Positions 1 to 8,545 of a DNA stretch of 64,000 nt are shown here, piece after piece; positions within the stretch are counted from its first letter, which is position 1; each line of letters begins with the position of its first letter. Below the pieces are notes generated by a model that was not told the origin of the DNA, ran no database searches, and worked only from the letters and a program-made list of their open reading frames with translations. The translations under genes were made by a program, and so were the position numbers. The DNA comes from UKL13-2 sp038321965 (lineage in GTDB: Bacteria > Pseudomonadota > Gammaproteobacteria > Burkholderiales > Usitatibacteraceae). The stretch is taken from assembly GCA_038321965.1 (NCBI GenBank), contig JBBQFL010000020.1, positions 1 to 64,000 of the forward strand, given 5' to 3'.

Positions 1-83
1 CGCAGCAACAAGTGAAACGTGTTAAGATATTGATTGTAAAGCTGTAATTAGTTGTGCAGTGTTGTGGCGATAAGCTTTGAAGC

Positions 84-130
84 GACTGTTAATCCGCAGG
101 TCCCTGGTTCGAATCCAGGTCGGGGAGCCA
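84..130 (+). other. 3' fragment of tRNA-Asn (anticodon GTT), likely att site
   Basis: The stretch carries the anticodon loop with GTT at 88-90, the 3' side of the anticodon stem, the variable loop, a complete T arm (cctgg/ccagg around ttcgaat) and the acceptor 3' strand ending in GCCA. The 5' half is missing: bases before 84 do not pair with the anticodon stem or the acceptor strand, and no D arm is present. A displaced 3' tRNA end is the usual footprint left by tyrosine-recombinase integration into a tRNA gene. By that reading the intact tRNA-Asn and the element lie to the left of the window and this is the distal att copy. Confidence 0.75.
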
Positions 131-142
131 AATAAAATCAAT

Positions 143-169
143 GGCCTAGTGTTCGGACTAGGCCGTTTT
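143..169 (+). terminator. Rho-independent terminator after the tRNA-Asn fragment
   Basis: An 8-bp stem (ggcctagt/actaggcc) with loop gttcgg is followed by gttttcattt. It sits 12 bases after the CCA end and probably is the original tRNA-Asn terminator, left behind on the chromosomal side of the att site. Confidence 0.75.
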
Positions 170-469
170 CATTTGGTTTTGGCACTTCGGTTTGTAGGAG
201 TACTGTGGCCAGCTCGGTTTAAGTTCGTGCGCAACGTTCGAGACGAACATCGTGCCACCTTCTTCCTGCCAGGACGCGATCAAGCCTCCATTGACAGGGA
301 TGACCACTTGAGTCTCGCGTCCATCGATTGCCGGTGTTCGTCACTCTTCGCAAGCAAAAAAAGCACCGTTGCTGCATACTGGTCACCAAAATTGACATTC
401 AGCAAGAATTTGTTGACTGCCAAAAATAGACCAAATAGCGTGCCGAGGGATAGGTAAACGAGAACAACG

Positions 470-1018
470 ATGTTCCGACCTGGCGGAGATTTGACTGAGT
501 CGTCGGCGCTGATTGCCGTCGATAAACGTTGCCCAACCGCAGCTAAGATATTACTTTTGCTCTTGTTTGCTACACAGCTTGCCCCAGTGACCAGCTTTGC
601 GGAAAGTGTTACACAGCCTGGCAACGCTGCAGCCAGACTTGATTTCCGAATCGTGATACCTGCCGTCATCGCAGTTGTACCGGCGGTTCAACCTGATCGC
701 ATCATCATCGAGGAGCAGCACATCGCGATGGGCTACATCGATCTGGATGCGGCGACCTCGGTAAAGCTCACCAACAACACTCGAGCGGGGTATCAGCTAA
801 CAGCAAGCTATGACACAAGCCTATTGGCGAAGGTCGATGTCCACGTCGACGGCCAGCAACTACGTGCCCAAAACGGATTTGGGAGCATGCTGGTCAAATC
901 CGGCCTGGCCATCAATAGGCTGGTGCCGTTCAGCTACCGGCTTCATCTGGTTCCTGGTGTCAGCGCTGGCACATATCGGTGGCCGATCGTGCTGGCATTC
1001 TCGCTTGGGGCGATCTGA
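470..1018 (+). CDS. Secreted protein of unknown function
   Basis: This 182-residue product has a hydrophobic stretch at about residues 25-43 (ILLLLLFATQLAPVTSFAE) that looks like a signal peptide, so the true start may be a few codons downstream of the ATG at 470. The mature part is rich in beta-prone segments, with SVKLTNNTRAGYQL, then VDVHVDGQQL, then VSAGTYRWPIVLAFS near the end. It resembles small secreted proteins seen in Betaproteobacteria, but I cannot name the family. No operon partner is visible. It lies just outside the tRNA-Asn att site and so probably belongs to the chromosome. Antisense frames overlap it but show no comparable features. Confidence 0.55.
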   Translation: MFRPGGDLTESSALIAVDKRCPTAAKILLLLLFATQLAPVTSFAESVTQPGNAAARLDFRIVIPAVIAVVPAVQPDRIIIEEQHIAMGYIDLDAATSVKLTNNTRAGYQLTASYDTSLLAKVDVHVDGQQLRAQNGFGSMLVKSGLAINRLVPFSYRLHLVPGVSAGTYRWPIVLAFSLGAI

Positions 1019-1171
1019 AGAATTCGCAGGTATTGCTTTCTTGCAGCACAATTTTATGAGACAATCCGAGGCTTAATTCTAAACAAGATCAACTGTTTAG
1101 CTCCGGCGTTCTGGCCCACACTGCTTTTGAGGCGGTCCACTGGAAAGCGCGGTGGGGTACCCAATCTATTC

Positions 1172-1197
1172 AAGGGCTTGGCGATTGCCAAGCCCTT
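1172..1197 (+). other. Perfect 11-bp hairpin between two genes
   Basis: The arms aagggcttggc and gccaagccctt form a perfect stem around the loop gatt. No T run follows (the next bases are cgtccct), so this is not a textbook intrinsic terminator, although it lies where transcription of the upstream gene would end. Confidence 0.5.
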
Positions 1198-1257
1198 CGT
1201 CCCTCAGCAAAGACGCTTTTGCTGCGCAAGTTTCTCGATTTAATTGGAGCATTTCCG

Positions 1258-1497
1258 ATGAATGAAATCATGCAGTACCTCAGAAAAAATGGTCAGCGGC
1301 TGGACTCTGAAATTGCGGCGGCCGTTGGCATGCCGTTAGTAAAGGTTCGCAGTCTGCTGTCCGATTTGTCTGCGCAGGGCGAAATCTCCCGCTGTAGCGT
1401 AACGCAATTCAACGGGGGCAAGAAAATTGAAGGCATGCTTTGTCGCGTCGCCGGGTATATTCCGCCTAAGAGCCCAGGCCGTAAGCCCGCAGCATAA
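1258..1497 (+). CDS. Small winged-helix transcriptional regulator
   Basis: A 79-residue protein starting at MNEIMQYLRKNG, with a ttggag ribosome-binding sequence 8 bases ahead of the ATG at 1258. That start is preferred over one 13 codons upstream that lacks a site. Residues 8-45 read as a helix-turn-helix (LDSEIAAAVGMPLVKVRSLLSDLSAQG), followed by a wing (ISRCSVTQFNGGKKIEGMLCRVAGY). Proteins of this size and pattern are annotated as wHTH regulators in Betaproteobacteria; the target is unknown. It is monocistronic and followed by a good terminator. Confidence 0.6.
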   Translation: MNEIMQYLRKNGQRLDSEIAAAVGMPLVKVRSLLSDLSAQGEISRCSVTQFNGGKKIEGMLCRVAGYIPPKSPGRKPAA

Positions 1498-1566
1498 CGA
1501 TCTACCGCAGCAGTAAGCAAGCGTCAGCCCGGTTGCAAGCCGGCGCAGAAATTCAGGTGCAATAGG

Positions 1567-1604
1567 TGGCCGGACAGGCGTTTATGCGTTGTCCGGCCAT
1601 TTTT
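1567..1604 (+). terminator. Rho-independent terminator of the wHTH gene
   Basis: A 9-bp stem (tggccggac/gtccggcca) with a 15-base loop is followed by a run of five T, 70 bases after the regulator's stop codon. Confidence 0.8.
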
Positions 1605-1697
1605 GTTGAGCGATTCGCGTCGCCGGCATAGCTCGCGACTGATTGGTGCGTTACGGGCTAGTCACCAAGCGATGGCAGTCTTCAATAGGACGTGAGT

Positions 1698-2750
1698 ATG
1701 TCAACAGAAACGCCGCCAGCACATGTGCGCCGCAAACGCTATAGCGGCACGCATCCACGCAAATTCGGCGAGAAGTACAAAGAGCTGGATCCGCAGAAGT
1801 TCGCCGCCGATATTGAGAAGGTCATCGCGCGCGGGCAAACACCAGCGGGCATGCATCGTCCGATTTGCGTGAACGAAATTCTGCAAATACTCCACCCTGA
1901 ACCTGGGGACATTTCGTTGGATGCGACACTCGGATTCGGCGGACACACGCAAGCGATTCTTCCATTGCTCTCGCCGGGTGGAAAACACTTTGCCGTCGAT
2001 GTGGATTCGATTGAACTGCCGCGCACCGAGGCGAGATTGCGCAAAGCCGGTTTCTCAAAGGACCTGCTCAGCATACACAAGATGAATTTCGCTGGCGTTG
2101 CGCAACTACTGCCGGAAGCAGGCGGAGGCTTTGATTGCGTTCTTGCCGATCTGGGCGTTTCATCCATGCAGCTTGACGATCCGGCGCGTGGCTTCTCGTA
2201 CAAGAATGATGGTCCACTGGACTTGCGATTGAATCCGCTGCGCGGCACGCCGGCATCAGAGTTGCTGAAGGCCATCAACGAGTCGGACTTGACGGAATTG
2301 CTGATCAAGAATGCAGACGAACCTCACGCAGCCCGGATCGCGCAAGAAATAAAGAATCGAATCGTCCCGATTTTGACGACCCGCCAGCTGGCCGACACTG
2401 TCGGGGTCGCGCTCAGCGCGGTGCCCGAAATGAAGACGCACAAGAAGACCTTGGCGCGCACATTTCAGGCGTTACGAATCGCCGTCAACGACGAGTTCGG
2501 TGTCTTGGATCGTTTTCTGGAGATTCTGCCGTGGTGCCTGAAGCCCGCCGGGCGCGCGGCAATACTGACCTTCCACTCCGGTGAGGACCTGCGAGTCGAA
2601 GCTGCCTTCCAGAAATACATGGCGTCCGGAATCTATTCGAGCATCGCAATCGAACCCATTCGTCCGGCGCCGGAGGAGCAAAGAAGCAATCCGCGATCGA
2701 CTTCGGCCAAGTTGCGCTGGGCAATTCGGTCGCATTTGCCGGTAGCTTGA
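1698..2750 (+). CDS. rsmH: RsmH-type 16S rRNA m4C methyltransferase
   Basis: A MraW/RsmH-family SAM-dependent methyltransferase; the E. coli family member methylates N4 of C1402 in the ribosomal P site. Family motifs are visible: MHRPICVNEIL before the SAM fold, DATLGFGGHT (motif I), ADLGVSSMQLDDPARGFSY, RTFQALRIAVNDE and LTFHSGEDLRVE, ending with SAKLRWAIR. About 50 residues precede the usual MHRP start, including a basic stretch (VRRKRYSGTHPRKFGEKY), so it is longer than the usual 310-320 residues. The ATG at 1698 has agga 7 bases upstream and is preferred over the GTG at 1692. It is not next to ftsL, ftsI or mraZ, so it may be a second, paralogous RsmH. Confidence 0.85.
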   Translation: MSTETPPAHVRRKRYSGTHPRKFGEKYKELDPQKFAADIEKVIARGQTPAGMHRPICVNEILQILHPEPGDISLDATLGFGGHTQAILPLLSPGGKHFAVDVDSIELPRTEARLRKAGFSKDLLSIHKMNFAGVAQLLPEAGGGFDCVLADLGVSSMQLDDPARGFSYKNDGPLDLRLNPLRGTPASELLKAINESDLTELLIKNADEPHAARIAQEIKNRIVPILTTRQLADTVGVALSAVPEMKTHKKTLARTFQALRIAVNDEFGVLDRFLEILPWCLKPAGRAAILTFHSGEDLRVEAAFQKYMASGIYSSIAIEPIRPAPEEQRSNPRSTSAKLRWAIRSHLPVA

Positions 2751-2810
2751 CATTCGGGCAGCGCTGAACGAACGTGTTAGACAGAGAGCCAGCGCGTCGC
2801 TTCGTGCTAC

Positions 2811-2824
2811 ACTGTTGCAACAGT
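2811..2824. promoter_or_regulatory. Palindromic operator candidate (Zur-like)
   Basis: The sequence actgttgcaacagt is a perfect 14-base palindrome 30 bases ahead of the secreted-protein gene that precedes the ZnuD-like receptor. Proteobacterial Zur boxes are AT-rich palindromes with TGTTA/TAACA arms; this one shares TGTT/AACA but has a GC centre. Its role in zinc control is inferred from position only. Confidence 0.4.
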
Positions 2825-2854
2825 AAATCGCATGACACACTTCTTCTGCACGCA

Positions 2855-3253
2855 ATGAGCGTTTCTCCTCCCCGCCCAATAGACAAAACCTCCCGCCTGC
2901 TGCACATGCGGTTGTTGGCGCTGTTGCTGTTTATCGCGCAGCTCGGTGGATTGTTGATTGTGCCGCTACACGCGATTGCACACGCGCAGGGAAAATATTC
3001 GTCCGCCGCCTTGGTCGACGCTGCGGAGGAAGTCAACGGCAGTAATGCATTTTCCCCCCTGTTCGGTCACGCACAGGGTCTGGGTTGCGATGATTGGAGC
3101 GCGGCGTTTGCACTCGATAGCCATTCTGGTCACACCGTACCCAATCTGCCTGCTACGGCACCTGCGTCCACAAATATTCCCTTCAGTCTTGCGTCCGCAC
3201 CACCAGCAGCACCCTTCAGGCATTTCCTCGCGCGCGCACCGCCGCGCCTCTAA
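2855..3253 (+). CDS. Small secreted or membrane-anchored protein upstream of the zinc receptor
   Basis: Not recognised as a named family. From the ATG at 2855 it is 132 residues; the ATG at 2906, directly before the hydrophobic stretch MRLLALLLFIAQLGGLLIVPL, is equally possible, and neither has a clear ribosome-binding site. After the signal-like segment come HAIAHAQ and GCDDWSAAFALDSHSGH, which offer several His, Cys and Asp ligands. The tail is Pro/Ala-rich. It lies between the palindrome at 2811 and the TonB receptor in the same orientation with a 77-base gap, so a metal-related periplasmic role is reasonable but unproven. Confidence 0.5.
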   Translation: MSVSPPRPIDKTSRLLHMRLLALLLFIAQLGGLLIVPLHAIAHAQGKYSSAALVDAAEEVNGSNAFSPLFGHAQGLGCDDWSAAFALDSHSGHTVPNLPATAPASTNIPFSLASAPPAAPFRHFLARAPPRL

Positions 3254-3330
3254 AACACTGATTTCCCGGGCTGGTCTCACGCATGTTGTCGTGACGATCT
3301 CCTCCCTGTGTTTTTGCGATTGGAATTTCC

Positions 3331-5412
3331 ATGCATTACAAGAATTGTTTTTTTGCGCTGACGCCTGCGCTGGTGTTTGTCGCCGGTGCCTCCGCGCAAT
3401 CGTCACCCGGGGTTGCGTTGGCGGCGACGGAACCGAAGAAGCTCGATGAAATTGTCGTCACCGGCAATCCGCTGAGAGAGATAGATTTGATCGCGCCAGC
3501 CTCGGTGCTCGCTGGGCCAGAGTTGGTGCTCAAGCGTGGTACGACGCTTGGCGAAACGCTCAACGGCATGCCCGGCGTGTCCAACTCCTTCTTCGGTCCG
3601 AACGCCGGCCGCCCGGTAATTCGCGGGCTTGACGGTGACCGCGTACGTATTCTCAGCAATTCGGGAGCATCGTTCGACGCGTCCAATGTGAGCCCGGATC
3701 ACAATTCCGCGATCGATCCGTTGGCGATTGAACGCGTCGAGGTTCTGCGCGGACCAGCTGCACTTCTTTATGGCGGGACGGCGATCGGCGGCGTCGTAAA
3801 CATCATCGACAATCGCATTCCCCGCGAGCCAATCAAAGGATTCGGCGGTACCGTCGAAGGCCGGGTTGGAGGCGCGGAAAACGAGCGCGGTACCTCGGTG
3901 TTGATGGAAGGCGGCGACGGGAAATTTGCATTGCACGCCGACGGGTTTCATCGTGATACTGGCGACTACAAGGTCCCCTCGTCGGCAGGTTTGGGTAAGC
4001 GCATTGTCAATTCTGCCAGCCACAGCGAGGGCGGCGCAATCGGCGGTTCGTTGACGTTTGATGGCGGCTATGCCGGCCTCTCGCAATCCGAATATCGTTC
4101 GCGCTACGGCACTGTCGCGGAAGCCGATGTCACCATCGACATGAAGCAGTCGCGCACCACCTTCGAGGGCGAACTCGGCAAACTCGGATCGATTGTTGAA
4201 AGTGTGAATGTTCGCGGTGGCCGCACTGACTACAAACATGTCGAACTCCAGGGAAGTGAAGTCGGCACGCAATTTACCAACAAGGGCAGTGACTTTCGTT
4301 TGGAAGTTCGGCATGCGAAATTTGGTCCGGTGTCAGGTGTTTTCGGCGTGCAGGGCGAAACTTTCAAATTTGCAGCACTAGGCGACGAAGCCTTCGTGCC
4401 GGATACCAGGACTCGCAACCAAGCTGTATTCGCCTATGAAGAGATTGCCCTCGATGCCTGGAAGTTTTCCCTGGGCGCACGCTCGGAAATGAGCCGCGTG
4501 CAATCCGATGGAGCTGGCGCCAGTGGCATTGCGCGGTTCGGCAGTGCTTCCGAAAAAACCTTCAACCTCAGCAGCCTCTCGCTTGGCGTACTGTTCAAGT
4601 TGGATGCGACCACCAGCATCACCGGCAACGTTGCCCGCAGCCAACGCGGCCCGGCATTTTATGAGCTTTATGCGAATGGTCCTCATATCGCCACAGCGGC
4701 GTACGAAGCGGGTGACGCCAAGCTGCAAAAAGAAAAATCCACGGCGCTGGATCTGGGTGTGCAGTGGAAATGGGGAGCATCGGGGAAATCGTCGGCTCGG
4801 CTGGGTGTATTTTCCAATCGCTTCGATAACTTTATCGCCTTGCGTCGCACCGGCGTTACACGCGATGCCGACGGGAATGCAGGCGTGGCCAATTGCGGAG
4901 ATGGCACGTCCGTCGAGTCCGGTTGCACCGCACGGATACTGCCGGAGTTTCGCTATCAGGGCGTGCAAGCGCGCCTCACCGGTTTCGAGGCTGAAGCCAA
5001 ATTCCGCTTGATTGACCAGCCCTACACACTCGATTGGGAATTGAAGGCCGACCTCACGCGTGCCCAGGACCTCTCCAACGCCGAGCCGCTGCCGCGTATC
5101 GCGCCGTTGCGTTTGAGTACGGCAGGCCTGTTTGCGAACGGGCCGTGGGCACTGCGCGCGGAGATCGAGCATTCCGCCAAACAGGATCGCGTGCCTGCCA
5201 TCGATTTGTTCGGCGTGACCGAGGCATATACACTGGTGCATGCAGCGGTAACGTACACGCTCAAATTGCCCGGCGTATCGGCGCTGCTGTTTCTGAAAGG
5301 CAACAACCTCGGCGACCGCAAGGCGTTCAATGCCTCTTCCATCGATACCATTCGTGCACTGGCGCCGTTGCCGGGGCGCGGCTTGAAAGCGGGTGTGCAG
5401 CTTAGTTTCTGA
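3331..5412 (+). CDS. znuD: ZnuD-like TonB-dependent outer-membrane receptor
   Basis: A 693-residue TonB-dependent receptor with a signal peptide (residues 1-22, ending GASAQS). A TonB-box-like segment (DEIVVTGNP) precedes the plug domain, which carries LNGMPGVSNSFFGPNAGRPVIRGLDGDRVRI and later LRGPAALLYGGTAIGGVVNIID; the 22-strand barrel ends in LKAGVQLSF with a terminal Phe. The plug signature matches the ZnuD group, which takes up zinc across the outer membrane in Neisseria and relatives. No inner-membrane ZnuABC genes are adjacent. A Zur-like palindrome lies upstream of the preceding gene and a strong hairpin terminator follows. Substrate is inferred from similarity only. Confidence 0.75.
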   Translation: MHYKNCFFALTPALVFVAGASAQSSPGVALAATEPKKLDEIVVTGNPLREIDLIAPASVLAGPELVLKRGTTLGETLNGMPGVSNSFFGPNAGRPVIRGLDGDRVRILSNSGASFDASNVSPDHNSAIDPLAIERVEVLRGPAALLYGGTAIGGVVNIIDNRIPREPIKGFGGTVEGRVGGAENERGTSVLMEGGDGKFALHADGFHRDTGDYKVPSSAGLGKRIVNSASHSEGGAIGGSLTFDGGYAGLSQSEYRSRYGTVAEADVTIDMKQSRTTFEGELGKLGSIVESVNVRGGRTDYKHVELQGSEVGTQFTNKGSDFRLEVRHAKFGPVSGVFGVQGETFKFAALGDEAFVPDTRTRNQAVFAYEEIALDAWKFSLGARSEMSRVQSDGAGASGIARFGSASEKTFNLSSLSLGVLFKLDATTSITGNVARSQRGPAFYELYANGPHIATAAYEAGDAKLQKEKSTALDLGVQWKWGASGKSSARLGVFSNRFDNFIALRRTGVTRDADGNAGVANCGDGTSVESGCTARILPEFRYQGVQARLTGFEAEAKFRLIDQPYTLDWELKADLTRAQDLSNAEPLPRIAPLRLSTAGLFANGPWALRAEIEHSAKQDRVPAIDLFGVTEAYTLVHAAVTYTLKLPGVSALLFLKGNNLGDRKAFNASSIDTIRALAPLPGRGLKAGVQLSF

Positions 5413-5452
5413 GGTTATTCGGTACCTCAACGGCCTGCCAGTTTCTAATACT

Positions 5453-5514
5453 CAAGCACTAACGCGCCTCTCATGGCAAAAAGGCTCCGAGAGGTGCACC
5501 AGTGCTTGTGTTTT
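5453..5514 (+). terminator. Long stem-loop terminator of the ZnuD-like gene
   Basis: An outer stem (caagcact/agtgcttg, 5453-5460 with 5501-5508) and an inner stem (gcgcctctc/gagaggtgc, one G-T pair) enclose a 16-base loop. A tgtttt tail follows. It lies 41 bases after the receptor's stop codon. Confidence 0.75.
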
Positions 5515-5642
5515 GCTTACGCGGCGAGTCTGCCGACGTTTCACTTCGCAAATAAACTCGCACCAAGTTGGGTGGCGCTGCTAAAATTTTCGATTGCCTT
5601 TTTTGCGCGATGCGCGCGACTGCGCCAATCGAAGACCGTGCC

Positions 5643-7697
5643 ATGCCAATACTGACTTTCCCCAATAGCCCCTACAAGCTGAACCAGCCATTCCCACCGG
5701 CGGGTGACCAGCCGCAGGCGATCGCCAAACTGGTTGAAGGCATCAATGATGGCCTCGCATTTCAGACGCTACTCGGCGTAACCGGTTCGGGCAAAACTTA
5801 CACGATGGCAAACGTCATTGCACAGCTTGGGCGCCCGGCGCTGGTGATGGCCCCGAACAAGACGCTTGCCGCACAGTTGTATGCCGAAATGAAGGAGTTT
5901 TTCCCCGAAAATGCGGTGGAGTATTTCGTCTCATATTACGATTACTACCAGCCGGAAGCCTACGTGCCATCGCGTGATCTTTTCATCGAAAAGGATTCTG
6001 CGATCAATGAACACATTGAACAGATGCGTCTTTCTGCGACCAAGTCACTACTGGAGCGCCAAGACGCGATTATTGTTGCGACGGTGTCGTGCATTTACGG
6101 CATCGGTGACCCCGCAGACTATTACGCCATGCGTATGTTGGTTCGAACGGGGGACAAGATTTCTCCGCAGGACATGATTCGTCAACTGATCGCCATGCAA
6201 TATGCGCGCTCCGAGCTCGACTTCAAGCGCGGCACCTTTCGTGTGCGCGGCGATTCGCTCGATGTTTATCCGGCAGAAAGTGCGGAGGCCGCACTGCGAA
6301 TTTCCATGTTCGATGACGAGGTCGATGCACTCACGTTGTTCGACCCACTGACTGGCCATACGCTCCAGACCGTGCCTCGCTTCACGGTTTATGCCAAGAG
6401 CCATTACGTGACCCCTCGCAGCACCGTGCTGAACGCGCTTGAAGGTATCAAGACTGAACTGCGCGAGCGCATTGAATTTTTTAACGTCGAGAACAAGCTG
6501 CTCGAGGCGCAGCGCATACAGCAGCGCACCACGTTTGATCTGGAAATGCTCAACGAAATCGGTTTCTGCAAAGGCATCGAAAATTATTCGAGACACATGA
6601 GTGGCAGAAAGGCCGGTGAGCCGCCGCCGACGCTGGTTGACTATCTTCCCAAGAATGCGCTGATGGTGATCGACGAAAGTCATGTGACGATTCCGCAGGT
6701 AGGTGGTATGTACAAGGGGGATCGCGCGCGCAAGGAAAATCTGGTTGATTATGGATTTCGATTGCCGTCAGCCATGGATAATCGGCCACTGAAGTTTGCC
6801 GAGTTTGAACGCATGATGCGCCAGAGCGTATTCGTATCGGCCACGCCGGCAGATTACGAGGCGGCACATCAAGGTCAGGTGGTGGAACAGCTGGTGCGGC
6901 CAACTGGACTGGTGGACCCGATTTTGCATGTCCGACCCGCTTCCACGCAGGTAGATGATTTGCTCTCCGAGGTTAACAAGAGAGTGGTAAATCAGGAGCG
7001 CGTGCTGGTGACCACACTCACCAAACGTATGGCCGAAGACCTCACTGATTACCTCAGCGAAAACGGCGTGAAGGTGCGTTATCTTCACTCAGACATCGAC
7101 ACGGTAGAGCGGGTACAGATCATTCGTGACTTGCGTGCGGGTTTGTTCGACGTGCTGGTCGGCATCAATCTGTTGCGTGAAGGACTCGATATTCCCGAAG
7201 TCTCGCTCGTCGCGATTCTCGATGCCGACAAGGAAGGGTTTCTGCGCAGTACGCGATCATTGATTCAAACGATTGGCCGTGCCGCTCGCCACATCAATGG
7301 CACCGCTATTCTCTACGCGGACAAGGAAACCAATTCCATGCGGGTGGCGATCGGTGAAACCAACCGCCGCCGCGCGACACAGATCGCATTCAACACGAAA
7401 AATGGCATTGTCCCGAGATCGGTGTCCAAGGGCATCAAGGATATGATCGACGGCGTGTATGACCTGGACGACAGACGCACCGAGATGGCGACCGAGAAAA
7501 AGGCGGCGCAGGATAGAAAGAAATACGACGTGCTGTCGGTAAAGCAACTGGAAACGGCCATCAAGCGATTGGAACGCGAGATGATGGATGCTGCGCGCAA
7601 TCTGGAGTTTGAGAAGGCTGCGCAGACCCGCGACGAATTGAAGATGCTTCGTAACAAACTGCTGGTCGTTGGCGGCGGCGACTCTGCCGCCTTGTGA
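5643..7697 (+). CDS. uvrB: UvrABC excision nuclease subunit B
   Basis: UvrB is the damage-verifying helicase-like subunit of nucleotide excision repair. The start MPILTFPNSPYKLNQPF at 5643 is typical; an in-frame ATG 25 codons upstream would add an atypical extension. Visible motifs are Walker A (GVTGSGKTYTMAN), the DNA-inserting beta-hairpin (YYDYYQPEAYVP), the DESH box followed by VTIPQVGGMYKGDRARKENL, helicase motifs V and VI (INLLREGLDIPE, QTIGRAARH), and the C-terminal UVR motif (LEREMMDAARNLEFEKAAQTRDE) that binds UvrC. The length of 684 residues is normal. It stands alone, with no uvrA or uvrC nearby. Confidence 0.97.
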   Translation: MPILTFPNSPYKLNQPFPPAGDQPQAIAKLVEGINDGLAFQTLLGVTGSGKTYTMANVIAQLGRPALVMAPNKTLAAQLYAEMKEFFPENAVEYFVSYYDYYQPEAYVPSRDLFIEKDSAINEHIEQMRLSATKSLLERQDAIIVATVSCIYGIGDPADYYAMRMLVRTGDKISPQDMIRQLIAMQYARSELDFKRGTFRVRGDSLDVYPAESAEAALRISMFDDEVDALTLFDPLTGHTLQTVPRFTVYAKSHYVTPRSTVLNALEGIKTELRERIEFFNVENKLLEAQRIQQRTTFDLEMLNEIGFCKGIENYSRHMSGRKAGEPPPTLVDYLPKNALMVIDESHVTIPQVGGMYKGDRARKENLVDYGFRLPSAMDNRPLKFAEFERMMRQSVFVSATPADYEAAHQGQVVEQLVRPTGLVDPILHVRPASTQVDDLLSEVNKRVVNQERVLVTTLTKRMAEDLTDYLSENGVKVRYLHSDIDTVERVQIIRDLRAGLFDVLVGINLLREGLDIPEVSLVAILDADKEGFLRSTRSLIQTIGRAARHINGTAILYADKETNSMRVAIGETNRRRATQIAFNTKNGIVPRSVSKGIKDMIDGVYDLDDRRTEMATEKKAAQDRKKYDVLSVKQLETAIKRLEREMMDAARNLEFEKAAQTRDELKMLRNKLLVVGGGDSAAL

Positions 7698-7720
7698 TGC
7701 GGGATGTGGTGCCTAGACTC

Positions 7721-7945
7721 CTAGCGCCCCGGTGCGGGGGCATTTGTGGCTTGGCCAACAGCACCCTCAAACGCTTCGGGGCTGACCGTTTTCACATTGT
7801 TCATGTCGCCCCTATCGCGTCTTGGGAGGTGGCTTCCTGTTTGCACGATCTTCTCTTCGCGGGGCATCTGCGAGACCTTGTCGTCGGTAGCCGCGCACGC
7901 TGAGAGCAATGCCGCTGCAGAAAATCCAAGTACAAACTTCTTCAT
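7721..7945 (-). CDS. Small putative lipoprotein
   Basis: A 74-residue product starting MKKFVLGFSAAALLSACAAT. The signal peptide ends in the lipobox LSAC, so Cys18 would be lipidated. The mature part is hydrophilic and has no recognised domain. The start is set by a good aggagt site 10 bases ahead of the ATG. It is convergent with uvrB and divergent from the phosphatase gene. Function unknown. Confidence 0.65.
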   Translation of the reverse strand: MKKFVLGFSAAALLSACAATDDKVSQMPREEKIVQTGSHLPRRDRGDMNNVKTVSPEAFEGAVGQATNAPAPGR

Positions 7946-8035
7946 GCTTTTACACTCCTGATCGTGATGAGGTGGTTGGTACAATGCGGGTTGGAATCTG
8001 ACGACAACAATATTCTAATTGAGAACGAGCTTTTG

Positions 8036-8545
8036 ATGAAAGTGCTCTTTGTTTGTCTGGGCAATATTTGCCGCTCGCCCACGGCCGAGGCTGTATTTAG
8101 CAAGTTGGCCGTCGAAAGAGGGCTGATGTGCCAACTGGAAGTTGACTCCGCCGGCACCAACGGCTTTCACATTGGGCAGTCTCCTGACCCGCGTTCAATC
8201 AAGTATGCGGCAAAACGCGGTATCGATCTGACTCCTCTGCGTGGAAGGCAGATTGAACGCGCCGACTTTGAACGCTTCGATGTCGTGATCGCAATGGACA
8301 ATGAGAATGTTCGTCATTTGACTGCGCTTTGCCCGGAATCCATGCGGGGCAAAATCAGCTTGTTGCTGGCGTATGCCGACCGTTGCAATTATCGCGAGGT
8401 GCCAGACCCATACCATGGCGGAGAACGCGAATTCGAACTGGTACTTGACCTGATTGAATCGGGCTGTCGCGGCTTGCTAGATCAACTCGTGGCCGACGAC
8501 CTCGCGCCTGACGGGGACCGCTTGCAGGCGCAACAGCATGTTTGA
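8036..8545 (+). CDS. Low-molecular-weight protein-tyrosine phosphatase
   Basis: A 169-residue cytoplasmic phosphatase. The P-loop CLGNICRS gives nucleophile Cys7 and Arg13, and the general-acid motif DPYH is present in EVPDPYHGG. The start MKVLFVCLGN is preferred to an upstream ATG because it puts the P-loop at the family's usual position. Homologues either control exopolysaccharide tyrosine kinases or act as general phosphatases; no polysaccharide genes are adjacent, so the substrate is open. It overlaps the following marC-like gene by 8 bases, suggesting co-transcription. Confidence 0.93.
   Translation: MKVLFVCLGNICRSPTAEAVFSKLAVERGLMCQLEVDSAGTNGFHIGQSPDPRSIKYAAKRGIDLTPLRGRQIERADFERFDVVIAMDNENVRHLTALCPESMRGKISLLLAYADRCNYREVPDPYHGGEREFELVLDLIESGCRGLLDQLVADDLAPDGDRLQAQQHV

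Noticed and set aside
77..457. Open frame of 126 codons at the left end
   Set aside because: It runs through the tRNA-Asn fragment and its terminator and has no ribosome-binding site or domain.
280..669. Minus-strand frame with a hydrophobic segment, antisense to the secreted protein gene
   Set aside because: It overlaps the plus-strand gene with a better signal peptide and has no clear start; I kept the plus-strand call, with moderate confidence.
3403..5430. Long minus-strand frames (303 and 350 codons) opposite the TonB receptor
   Set aside because: They are shadows of a strongly coding, GC-rich gene and show no domains.
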